64,000 bases of DNA from Caldifarciminota bacterium UBA6260 (GTDB lineage Bacteria > Hydrothermota > 32-111). Below are positions 40,671-49,035 of this stretch, piece after piece; position 1 is the first letter of the stretch; each line of letters starts with the position of its first letter. The notes under the pieces were generated by a model. That model was not told the origin of the DNA and searched no databases. It saw only the letters and a program-made list of their open reading frames with translations. The stretch lies in NCBI GenBank assembly GCA_002441125.1, contig DJVI01000003.1:1-64000 (forward strand). The letters run 5' to 3'. The translations under genes were made by a program, and so were the position numbers.

Positions 40671-41981
40671 TTACCCCCTTTTCTTTGAAGGTTTCTTAAT
40701 CTCCCAATCAAGAACAAGTGGAGCAACTATAAAATCTGAAGAGTATGTTCCAACTATTACACCAACAAGTAAAGCGAAAGCAAAATCATTTAAAACTTTT
40801 CCACCGAAAAGGAAAAGCATAAAAACTACAAACAATGTTGTCAAAGATGTTATCAAAGTTCTTGATAATACCTGATTTAAGGATTTGTTTACTATCGTTG
40901 AGAAATTATCTTTTCTCATGAGTTTTAAATTCTCTCTTATCCTATCTGAAACTATTATTGAATCGTTAATAGAATAACCTATCAAAGTTAAAAGTGCAGC
41001 TATTATCTGAACAGACATCTCTCTTCCAGTTATAGTTAAAAATCCAAGGGTAATAATAACATCATGGAACAATGCTATAACAGATGCTACTCCGAATCTG
41101 AATGTAAATCTTATCCAGACACAGATCAAAATTCCAACAAGACCAAGCAATACTACCCAAAGAGATTTCAGTTGTAATTCTTTAGACATTATAGCCCCAA
41201 CTACCTCTTCCCTGTCAACTCTTGGATTCTCTTCTATAAACCTTTCTTTCAACAAACTTATTATCTTTTCAGTTGGAGAAAGTTCAACACCTTTTGATGA
41301 AGCTTTATAGGTTGTATCCTGCCAATCTGAAACTACCTGGACTTTTGTTATATCAGCATTTTTAGAGCATACGAAAATTTTTATCTCTTTTTCTAATCCC
41401 TTATTGTTTGTTCTATCAACTCCAAAAGCGTAAAGGGTTACAAGTGAATCATTTTTAAAATCATCTAAAGAAAAATTCAAAACTCCAACTTCTTCCCTTG
41501 AATCATAAATATCTGATGGAGTTAACTCCTTTATCTCTTTGAAAATATCTGATCTTATGAAAATATTTTTAACAGGTGATTTTTCATCATAAACTTTTAC
41601 TTTTACAGTTAAATTCTTCTCCCCTTTTGTTGGATTTGGATATGTTGAAAAACCAACAACAACAGGTCCGGTTGTATCCTGAACCTTTTCAAAATTTTCC
41701 TGAACTTTTATCAAAAAATCATTCTCCGTTCCATATTTTTGAATAACAGCATTCTTATAACCCAAAGAGTTCATTACATCTCTGAGTTGTTCTATTTTAA
41801 CATCTTTTTCAAAATGCACCTGTAAAACTATTCCACCTGTAAAATCTATTCCAAGATTGAAACCTTTATTGAAAAGAATGGTTAAAATACTTCCTATAAC
41901 AAGAACCAAAGATATAATGTATGTTATCTTTCTTGTTTCAACAAAATTTATCTCTGGCAAATTTATCTTCTTTAAATTCAT
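40671..41981 (-). CDS. secF: Protein translocase subunit SecF with a large periplasmic insertion
   Basis: SecF works with SecD as a proton-driven motor that pulls proteins through SecYEG. The first membrane segment (about 19-38) and FNLGIDFTGGIVLQVHF are canonical, as are the later segments from about 273 with LIGYSINDSIIVSDRIREN. At 436 residues it is longer than the usual ~300: residues about 103-235 form an extra, beta-rich, Ig-like domain inserted in the periplasmic part (starting GPVVVGFSTYPNP). Nine bases separate it from secD. Confidence 0.93.
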   Translation of the reverse strand: MNLKKINLPEINFVETRKITYIISLVLVIGSILTILFNKGFNLGIDFTGGIVLQVHFEKDVKIEQLRDVMNSLGYKNAVIQKYGTENDFLIKVQENFEKVQDTTGPVVVGFSTYPNPTKGEKNLTVKVKVYDEKSPVKNIFIRSDIFKEIKELTPSDIYDSREEVGVLNFSLDDFKNDSLVTLYAFGVDRTNNKGLEKEIKIFVCSKNADITKVQVVSDWQDTTYKASSKGVELSPTEKIISLLKERFIEENPRVDREEVVGAIMSKELQLKSLWVVLLGLVGILICVWIRFTFRFGVASVIALFHDVIITLGFLTITGREMSVQIIAALLTLIGYSINDSIIVSDRIRENLKLMRKDNFSTIVNKSLNQVLSRTLITSLTTLFVVFMLFLFGGKVLNDFAFALLVGVIVGTYSSDFIVAPLVLDWEIKKPSKKRG

Positions 41982-41989
41982 TGTTCCTC

Positions 41990-43522
41990 CTATATGGACA
42001 ATTTTTTAAAATTAGGATTGGAAGTAATAATATCAAAGATAACTCTTGTGACAAAAATTGCTGAGAAAAAGCTTACAACAAGACCAAGACCGAGTGTAAC
42101 AGCAAAACCTTTTATTGGACCTGTTCCAAACCAATAAAGTATTAACGCTGTAACCAAAGATGTTAAGTTAGCATCAAAAATTGTGGAGAAAGCTTTTGAA
42201 TAACCTGCTGAAATTGCTGTTTTTATTGTCTTTCCAGATGCGAGTTCTTCCCTGATCCTTTCGAAAATCAAAACATTCGCATCTATCGCTGTTCCAACAA
42301 GAAGTATAAGACCAGCCATACCTGGAAGGGTAAGTGTTGCTCTGAAGAGTGATAAAACTGAAAGAAGAATAATAAGATTGAAGATCATAGCGAAATCAGC
42401 TATCATTCCAGATACTCCATAATATATCAACATAAAAACAAATACAACTATTGCACCATATATAAGGGATCTTATACCTTTTCTAATAGAATCTCCTCCA
42501 AGAGTTGGTCCAACCGACCTTTCTTCAATTATTCTAACAGGAGCGGGTAAAGCACCAGCCTTCAATATTACAGCAAGATCCTTTGCATCGTTTATCGTTG
42601 CATTACCCATAGATATTTCAGTATTTCCTGAAGGTATTCTCTCTCTGACAACAGGTGCTGAAACTATGACACTATCAAGAGAGAAAGCTATCCTTCTTCC
42701 TATATTGGAACCTGTTATTGATGCCCATTTGTTTTTTGCATTTTTGTTCATGGTAAGTTCTACTTTTACACCATAAGGATTGTCGCTTGTTCCTATAGCA
42801 GCCCTTGCATCAAGAATAGCATCACCTTTCAAAACAGGGTTCTTTTCAACAAGGTAAAGTATAGTCTGATTAACTCCATCTTTGTTTTTTTCTTTGCCCC
42901 ACATAAAAATATAATCTGAAGGGATCAAACTCTTTATCTCTTCTTTAGAAAGTATATTTCTTATAAGAGATATATTTTCCGGATAAACTATAAAATCAAC
43001 CCCATTGTTATCGACTAATGTTGAAATACGGCTTGTATCCTTCATCTCTTCAAGTTTCTTATCTATATTTTCAAACACTTTCTGAACGAAAGTGTTCTCA
43101 GCAACTATCCTAAATTCCAGTTGTGCTGTTTTTCCAATCAGATTCTTGGCTCTTTCTCTGTCAACAACTCCCGGAAGCTGTATACTTATTCTATCAGCAC
43201 CCTGCTTTTCAACCAAAGGTTCGGTAACACCGAACTGGTCTATTCTGTTTTTCAAAATTTCAAGTGCTCTATCAACAGCACCATCAGCCTCCTCTTTACT
43301 CAAAGATGTTTTGTCAACCTCAAGTATAAGGTTCATTCCACCCTGCAGGTCAAGACCTAAATGAAGTGATCTATTTCTCAAACTGTTTATCTGTTCATAA
43401 GTCATATTCATCTTATCTTTGTCCGATAATGTATAATAGCGAAATGTATAGTAAAGTTGATATAAAGATAAGATTAGGACTACTACAATAATTACTATTC
43501 TCCATCTAAGATCAAGTTTCAT
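41990..43522 (-). CDS. secD: Protein translocase subunit SecD
   Basis: SecD is the partner of SecF in the inner membrane. Of 510 residues, the first membrane segment is about 8-27, LHLGLDLQGGMNLILEV starts the periplasmic P1 domain, GRIAF-like and APVVRERIPSGNTEI lie in it, and five membrane segments follow from about residue 345, including GTAIDANVLIFERIREEL and AFSTIFDANLT. It has an AAGGAGG ribosome site and its own promoter, and heads a gene run that reaches 24908. Confidence 0.96.
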   Translation of the reverse strand: MKLDLRWRIVIIVVVLILSLYQLYYTFRYYTLSDKDKMNMTYEQINSLRNRSLHLGLDLQGGMNLILEVDKTSLSKEEADGAVDRALEILKNRIDQFGVTEPLVEKQGADRISIQLPGVVDRERAKNLIGKTAQLEFRIVAENTFVQKVFENIDKKLEEMKDTSRISTLVDNNGVDFIVYPENISLIRNILSKEEIKSLIPSDYIFMWGKEKNKDGVNQTILYLVEKNPVLKGDAILDARAAIGTSDNPYGVKVELTMNKNAKNKWASITGSNIGRRIAFSLDSVIVSAPVVRERIPSGNTEISMGNATINDAKDLAVILKAGALPAPVRIIEERSVGPTLGGDSIRKGIRSLIYGAIVVFVFMLIYYGVSGMIADFAMIFNLIILLSVLSLFRATLTLPGMAGLILLVGTAIDANVLIFERIREELASGKTIKTAISAGYSKAFSTIFDANLTSLVTALILYWFGTGPIKGFAVTLGLGLVVSFFSAIFVTRVIFDIITSNPNFKKLSI

Positions 43523-43568
43523 CGATCCTCCTTATAATATTAAGTTAATAATTAAATCTCAGATTAAA

Positions 43569-43597
43569 AGGTTATCACATTTTGGAAGTTTAGTCAA
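43569..43597 (-). promoter_or_regulatory. Promoter of the secD-secF run (TTGACT-N17-TAACCT)
   Basis: TTGACT at 43597-43592 and TAACCT at 43574-43569 on the minus strand with a 17-base spacer, about 47 bases before the secD ATG. Confidence 0.65.
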
Positions 43598-43618
43598 TAT
43601 TTTGACTTAACAGCATCC

Positions 43619-44821
43619 CTAAAATCTAAAACTATCAGAATTTCTGAACTTGCTACCCCAAGAGTAGGAAATACTACCGCTTAGGTAAAACTCATAATCT
43701 GTTGCCCTTTCTTTTTGTAACAAAAGTATATCCTCATCTGTGTATCCTGTTTTTGGAATATTCCTCTGATCCCTTGGAACATTTAAAAATCCATAGATGT
43801 TTAAAGAAAGACCTTTTAGAAAATAAAATTTTAATTTCCCTTCAAGAGAAACAGAATACTGGTTAAAATATTGAATATAATTTTTACCAACAACAGAAAC
43901 AGATACACTACCTTTTGGGAAAAGTGTTTCATAAGAAAAAGTTACAACATTTCTATGTAAAATTTCCCTCGTTTTATTGTATATTGTAGTATCATAATAG
44001 ATAACAAAAGATGGCTCATACTCATATGAAATTTTTAACAATTTCGTGTTTCCATAACTGTATGGGAAAAAACTATACTCTATTCCAAAAGAAAGATCAT
44101 TTTTAAACTTGTAGTTTGAATATATAGAGTTGAATCCATCTACTTTCACTCTACTTGATAGTTTTTCATCTATCGCTTGAATATACTCTATTTCAGAGAA
44201 AAATGTTCTATTCAAACTTGTTAAAACTCTGGCAGTATCAAGGTAAAAATATTTTTTCCCTATAGAGAAGGAGATTTCAAATTTTAACTGATCATCGATA
44301 AAAAATCTGTTTCCGTCATATTTTATTTTCAAAAAATTGTTTTTGTACTGTTTTTCAGAATAAAGTTCTGTGATACCTTCGAGATTGTGATTCCAACCAT
44401 ATTCCTTAACCTCTTCATCCAATTTTTCTTTTTCAGATATGGTAAAATTTTCAAGGTATTTTTGGTCAAAATAATTTTTCAGAATCATTATAAGAAAACT
44501 TTTATAAATATTATCAAAAAGTTCAAACTCAGAAATATTTTTATCAAAAGTTAAATATATAGTATCAGAGATATTTTGATAATTTTTTTGACCAAAAGAG
44601 ATTAGAGTGTAATAAAGATTGTTTGACTCTTTAAAAGTTTTTATAACGAAAAAGATATCAGATTCACTTTTTATATTTGAAAACTCATATATCTTAACAT
44701 TTCTTGTTAAATAATCTTTGACCTTATCATCATCACAATCAAGAAAAATTGTTAAAGAATTCAAAAAGCATGGAAGTAGAAAAAAGGAAAAAACTGCAAA
44801 AAGAAAGATTATTTTTTTCAT
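43619..44821 (-). CDS. Predicted outer-membrane beta-barrel protein, unknown function
   Basis: I do not recognise the family. The 400-residue protein has a signal peptide (1-22). Residues about 22-125 may form a periplasmic domain (TIFLDCDDDKVKDYL, FDNIYKSFLIMILKNYF). The remainder alternates polar and aromatic residues as beta-barrel strands do, and the chain ends in Phe (DSFRF), the usual outer-membrane assembly signal. The ATG follows AAAGGAG. It is divergent from the DUF711 gene, with back-to-back promoters, and separate from the secD operon. Confidence 0.65.
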   Translation of the reverse strand: MKKIIFLFAVFSFFLLPCFLNSLTIFLDCDDDKVKDYLTRNVKIYEFSNIKSESDIFFVIKTFKESNNLYYTLISFGQKNYQNISDTIYLTFDKNISEFELFDNIYKSFLIMILKNYFDQKYLENFTISEKEKLDEEVKEYGWNHNLEGITELYSEKQYKNNFLKIKYDGNRFFIDDQLKFEISFSIGKKYFYLDTARVLTSLNRTFFSEIEYIQAIDEKLSSRVKVDGFNSIYSNYKFKNDLSFGIEYSFFPYSYGNTKLLKISYEYEPSFVIYYDTTIYNKTREILHRNVVTFSYETLFPKGSVSVSVVGKNYIQYFNQYSVSLEGKLKFYFLKGLSLNIYGFLNVPRDQRNIPKTGYTDEDILLLQKERATDYEFYLSGSISYSWGSKFRNSDSFRF

Positions 44822-44843
44822 ATTTTTCTCCTTTGATTTTTTG

Positions 44844-44871
44844 ATTATATTCTAAAAAAATTGATTTTCAA
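44844..44871 (-). promoter_or_regulatory. Promoter of the 43619-44821 gene (TTGAAA-N16-TATAAT)
   Basis: TTGAAA at 44871-44866 and TATAAT at 44849-44844 on the minus strand. Its -35 is two bases from the -35 of the divergent plus-strand promoter. Confidence 0.7.
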
Positions 44872-44873
44872 TG

Positions 44874-44901
44874 TTTACAGAAGAAATTTTGAGAATATAA
44901 T
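44874..44901 (+). promoter_or_regulatory. Promoter of the DUF711 gene (TTTACA-N16-TATAAT), leaderless layout
   Basis: TTTACA at 44874-44879, TATAAT at 44896-44901, then six bases and the ATG at 44908. No ribosome-binding site lies between. Confidence 0.75.
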
Positions 44902-44907
44902 ATTCTT

Positions 44908-46011
44908 ATGAAGATCAGAACTTTAACCCTTTTTTACAATTTTAAAAATCGTTATATCGATAAAGATTTAAACCAAAAAATAGAGATTTTAAAAAAAATT
45001 TACGATGATTTGAAGGAAAAGAATATTGAAGTTCAGACTTTAAGATTATCAACAAATTTAGCATCCCAAAGAAAAGATTTTAAAACTATGCTCTCTATCA
45101 TAACAAGTATAGATGAAATGTTAAAAGATAAAAATATAGAATTTTTTAATATTGGTAGAGTCAACAACTTAAAAATTGAAAATGTTTTAAAAATTTATGA
45201 AAGATTAAACATCTCTTCTTTCTTAGATATTGACACAAAGATTTTCGACGAAAAGGTTGTAAAAAAGGGAGCAACTTTAACAATAGAACTTTCAAAAATT
45301 GACCCACTTAAAAATTTTAACTTCGGTTTATCTTTCAACATTCCATCTGGAACACCATTTTTCCCTTCATCCTATTCTAACCAGCAAGGTTTTTCAGTAG
45401 GTTTTGAAAATGGGGATCTTTTACAGGATATATTCAAAGATGTAAAAAATTATGCTAACCTAAAAATTTATCTTGAAAAAAAACTATACAAAGAATACCT
45501 CTTTTTTGAAAAGTTTTTTGAGAATCAATCTATTAAAAGAAAAATACTCTTTTTGGGATTGGATATATCTTTTGCACCCGGAATAAAAAAGGAACAATCA
45601 GTATATGAAGCGTTCAACATTTTGAAAAGGAAAATAAAAAGAAAAAATTTAAACGATCTCGCAATTGCCGGAGCCATAACTGAAGTTTTGAAAAATTTGA
45701 AACTGAAAAAAACTGGTTACTCTGGTCTTATGCTTCCATTATGTGAAGATCACTCTTTAGCAAAATTGAGTTTTGGAAAAAATATAAGGATAAAAGATCT
45801 TCTTCTTTTATCATCAGTGTGTGGGTGTGGAATAGATACTGTCCCTGTGAAATTAAAAAATGAGTTCGTTGAATCTCTAATAATGGATTCTTATACTATT
45901 TCCAGAAAATGGAAAAAACCTTTACAACTTAGAGTTCTTCCAGTTGAAGAAAAAAGTGTCATCTCTTTCAGGTCAAAATATCTTTTAAAAACTAAACTTT
46001 TGGATTACTAA
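44908..46011 (+). CDS. DUF711 / UPF0210 family protein
   Basis: A 367-residue cytoplasmic protein. The signatures IRTLTLFYNF near the start, SFNIPSGTPFFPSSYSNQQG (about 145-165), ISFAPGIKKEQSVYEAF and GYSGLMLPLCEDHSLAKL match DUF711, a family with a glycyl-radical-enzyme-like fold but no radical Gly loop and no settled function. The Cys residues in SSVCGCGIDTVPV are conserved in the family. It seems a single-gene unit with a leaderless mRNA; its stop overlaps the convergent barrel gene by four bases. Confidence 0.82.
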   Translation: MKIRTLTLFYNFKNRYIDKDLNQKIEILKKIYDDLKEKNIEVQTLRLSTNLASQRKDFKTMLSIITSIDEMLKDKNIEFFNIGRVNNLKIENVLKIYERLNISSFLDIDTKIFDEKVVKKGATLTIELSKIDPLKNFNFGLSFNIPSGTPFFPSSYSNQQGFSVGFENGDLLQDIFKDVKNYANLKIYLEKKLYKEYLFFEKFFENQSIKRKILFLGLDISFAPGIKKEQSVYEAFNILKRKIKRKNLNDLAIAGAITEVLKNLKLKKTGYSGLMLPLCEDHSLAKLSFGKNIRIKDLLLLSSVCGCGIDTVPVKLKNEFVESLIMDSYTISRKWKKPLQLRVLPVEEKSVISFRSKYLLKTKLLDY

Positions 46012-47114
46012 AATTTTGTCCCTATCTGGAAAAGAAAAACTGCAGGAATCCTGTAAAACTCATCCTTTGATTCACCGAATGTTTTAACTACAGAAATGGA
46101 AGAAAGAAGATTGTTTATAGGGTTATATGAAAGGTTAAAAACACCAATTAAGGACCTGTCATCAAGATTTAAAATGGAATTTAAAGATATATTGATTTTT
46201 TCTTTAACCTTAAAAACAGAAGTTAAAAACATATAGTATCTTCCAATAAGAAAATCTTTGTTTAAATATTTGTTTATAATATTAATATCAGAGTAAGGTG
46301 TTTTTAATCCTCTAAAGTTAATATAGAATTCCTGGTTTATATAAAATTTTTCGAAAAATGTGTAATCCCATCCAAATTGTAAGTTGAATTTATTAATACC
46401 ATTTGATCTTAAAATCAAAACCTCATTCCATAAAGCTGGTCCAAAATGTTCTGTAAGCAAGGAAAGACCAAAAAGATAATTTTCAATAGAATCTATTGAA
46501 AGCAGATTTTTTCTAACCTGAGAATACCTTGATATAAAAAATCTTGAATTAAAAAACTGGTTAAGATATTCCAAATTAAGCCCCTCTTTGGAGGAAAAGA
46601 AATCCTGATTATCCTGATAAACAAAGGACAGAGTAATGTCCTTTTTAGAAAATGAGAAAAGAAAATTGGAAGGAAATTCTTTTAAGGTTATCAAATCGAA
46701 AGGTGAACTGAAATAGAAAATGTCGAGTGGAGAGTATATTTCAGAGAAACTCGATTTAACAGGAAACTTTCCAATTTTTAAATTCATTCCTTCATTAAAC
46801 AATGAAAGGTACAATTGTGTAAACTTATACTGGTTAGAAAGGTATATATAGGTTGGCATTACTCCTATAATTGAAAAATCTATATCAGGATATGGGATCT
46901 CATATTTTGAATCCCCCTGATAAATCCTAACATCAAACTGTGCAAAGAATTTTAAAAAATCGTTAGAATTTTCAACATCTATAACCAAATCGTGTGAAGA
47001 AAAATAGTTGATTTTATAAAAATAGAAATAACTGTAATTGTAGTTGAAATTAAGGTCAAAAGAGAATAAGAATGGAGATAAAAAAATCAAAATCAAAAAT
47101 AATAATTTTTTCAT
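46008..47114 (-). CDS. Predicted outer-membrane beta-barrel protein of the ABC operon
   Basis: A 368-residue protein of unknown family with a signal peptide (1-18), many alternating aromatic strands (for example FNYNYSYFYFYKINYFS), and a terminal Phe (FQIGTKF), as expected for an outer-membrane barrel. It is the last gene of the ABC/LolA-like operon, starting four bases into the end of the previous gene. Operons with this order are common in diderms, but the substrate is not known. It ends overlapping the DUF711 gene. Confidence 0.65.
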   Translation of the reverse strand: MKKLLFLILIFLSPFLFSFDLNFNYNYSYFYFYKINYFSSHDLVIDVENSNDFLKFFAQFDVRIYQGDSKYEIPYPDIDFSIIGVMPTYIYLSNQYKFTQLYLSLFNEGMNLKIGKFPVKSSFSEIYSPLDIFYFSSPFDLITLKEFPSNFLFSFSKKDITLSFVYQDNQDFFSSKEGLNLEYLNQFFNSRFFISRYSQVRKNLLSIDSIENYLFGLSLLTEHFGPALWNEVLILRSNGINKFNLQFGWDYTFFEKFYINQEFYINFRGLKTPYSDINIINKYLNKDFLIGRYYMFLTSVFKVKEKINISLNSILNLDDRSLIGVFNLSYNPINNLLSSISVVKTFGESKDEFYRIPAVFLFQIGTKF

Positions 47115-47830
47115 CTTTCAAGGTATGTTTTTGTAAAATAGTTGTCTGAAAGTTTATCTTTCAGGTTTATCTCTTTATATTCAACTGTTGTAATATTTTT
47201 TTTCTGTAAAAGGTCTTTCATAACAACCTTTTTGGGGAAATAAACATCCTTTATCTTTTCATAATCCTCTATGTAAAACTCTTTCAACAACCTGTTGGAA
47301 GAAGAGTATATCTCCTCTTTGTATGGCAAAAATATATCTTTTCTTATATAACTCTTTTTAAATTTATAAGGAGCATCCTCAACCTTTGCTTTCATCTCAA
47401 GAATATAATATTTTTCATCCTCAATAACATTTATATCATATACATCCCTCAACCTTCTATTTTCTGAAATATCCTCGTAAGATAGTGAGCTTCCCATAAA
47501 TCCCTCTTTTAGCATATGACCTTTTATTAGAACAGATCTTCCTGCAGATGTCAAATAAAGCCACATTGAATTATCCTTTTTCAAAAATCTGCTCCTGTTC
47601 CCATCACTTGAAGAGATAACTTCTACATAAACATTTTTTTCATCTTTAATGTAAAGTAAAAGTTCCATATCTCTTGTATTTTCATCGTCCTCTATTTTCA
47701 TACTGGCTCTGTAAATAACATTTTTTACACTTAAGTTTTTTTCAACCCTTTCCAAGATATAATCTTTATCATAAGAAAATAAAAGGATAGAAAAAATAGA
47801 AGATAAAAGGAAGATGATTTTTTTTGCCAT
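47111..47830 (-). CDS. LolA-like outer-membrane lipoprotein-sorting protein
   Basis: A 239-residue periplasmic protein with a signal peptide (1-18) and a LolA/LppX-like half-barrel: NVIYRASMKIEDDENTRDME, then RFLKKDNSMWLYLTSAGRSV, GSSLSYEDISENRRLRD and SYIRKDIFLPYKEEIY follow the pattern of the family annotated as lipoprotein-sorting proteins in MacB-type operons. It may shuttle a lipid or lipoprotein between the ABC permeases and the outer-membrane barrel at 46008. It begins two bases after the permease gene and has no lipobox. Confidence 0.8.
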   Translation of the reverse strand: MAKKIIFLLSSIFSILLFSYDKDYILERVEKNLSVKNVIYRASMKIEDDENTRDMELLLYIKDEKNVYVEVISSSDGNRSRFLKKDNSMWLYLTSAGRSVLIKGHMLKEGFMGSSLSYEDISENRRLRDVYDINVIEDEKYYILEMKAKVEDAPYKFKKSYIRKDIFLPYKEEIYSSSNRLLKEFYIEDYEKIKDVYFPKKVVMKDLLQKKNITTVEYKEINLKDKLSDNYFTKTYLER

Positions 47831-47832
47831 TT

Positions 47833-49035
47833 TTACTCCCTAAGGATTTCTACTGGATTTACTACTTTTACTCTTTTCAAAAGGAAAAGGGATGAGAGTG
47901 ATGATGTTACTATCCCAAGAGCAAAACCTAAAATTATATTTGTAATAGATAAAACAGGATATATTATAGGTTTTATAGGTATTTGAATATTTTTCAAAGC
48001 GTTGGAATAATCGAATCCAACTTTTGAAAAAATATATGTTATAGTTACACCAAAAATTATTCCAAGAAAAGTTCCTATAAAACCAATTATCGTTGTTTCT
48101 AAAAAGAATATCAAAAAAATTTTTCCAGATTTTAAACCTAAAGCTTTCATCATTCCTATCTCTTTTTTTCTTTCATATAAAGACATAACCATCGTATTTA
48201 TTATAGCTATTGAAGCGAGGAAAAACATCACTAAAAAAACGAGTGTCATTACAGAAAAAGAAACTTTTAAAAGACTTAAAATACTCTCCCCTTCCTGCCA
48301 GTTTGAAAGAAAATAATCATCTGGAAGAATTTTTTTTATTTTACCTGATACTTTTAAAGATGAATTCAGGTCCTTACAGTATATCAAAAGTTCACATGCT
48401 TTTGTCGAATCCATTGAAAGAAGGTTCTGAGCATCCCTAAGGTTAAGGAATACTATATTGGATGCAATATAATCAATATCTGTCTCATAGAAATCTGAAA
48501 CTATTAAAGATATTCCATTAAGATAGCCATATATGGTTTGTGTTATAAGTATCAGAGTATCACCTTTTCCAATTCCCATCTTTTGAGCGAACTTTTTTGA
48601 AACAATTATTTCTCCCCTTTTCAAATCTTTTCCTTTTAGAAGAAGAAAATCTTGTTCCCTTTCAGGAAGAACAGAAAAACCGATAACACCATCAACCTCT
48701 TGATCACCCTTGGCTATAAGAGTTCCAAATTTTATTCTTGGCCTTATAAGTTTTACATCCTTTAAATCTTTCATCTTATTTTCAAGATCTATATAATCGA
48801 TTGTATAGTTAACAGGCATCATCCTTTCTTTATTTTTATATTCCCTTTTCACAATTTTTATATGACCTGTTTCCATATCTGAAATATTCTGGATTATGGG
48901 GATATACTCTCCATCTATAAAAGATTTCCCAAAAATTGTTGCTGCAACAGCAACAGTTATACCAAGGGATGTCAAAAATGTCCTTCTATGGTTTCTAAAA
49001 ATATTTTTGAAAGAGAGTTTAAAAATAAAATTCAT
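47833..49035 (-). CDS. ABC transporter permease (MacB/FtsX/LolC type)
   Basis: A 400-residue inner-membrane protein with the MacB/FtsX layout: one membrane segment near 20, a periplasmic MacB_PCD domain (about 45-235), then three membrane segments. The motif ALGLKSGKIFLIFFLETTIIG after YERKKEIGMMK is the FtsX coupling region. Such permeases do not make a conventional channel but transmit force to periplasmic partners. It overlaps the second permease gene by four bases; together they likely form a heterodimer with the ATPase at 50266. Confidence 0.9.
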   Translation of the reverse strand: MNFIFKLSFKNIFRNHRRTFLTSLGITVAVAATIFGKSFIDGEYIPIIQNISDMETGHIKIVKREYKNKERMMPVNYTIDYIDLENKMKDLKDVKLIRPRIKFGTLIAKGDQEVDGVIGFSVLPEREQDFLLLKGKDLKRGEIIVSKKFAQKMGIGKGDTLILITQTIYGYLNGISLIVSDFYETDIDYIASNIVFLNLRDAQNLLSMDSTKACELLIYCKDLNSSLKVSGKIKKILPDDYFLSNWQEGESILSLLKVSFSVMTLVFLVMFFLASIAIINTMVMSLYERKKEIGMMKALGLKSGKIFLIFFLETTIIGFIGTFLGIIFGVTITYIFSKVGFDYSNALKNIQIPIKPIIYPVLSITNIILGFALGIVTSSLSSLFLLKRVKVVNPVEILRE

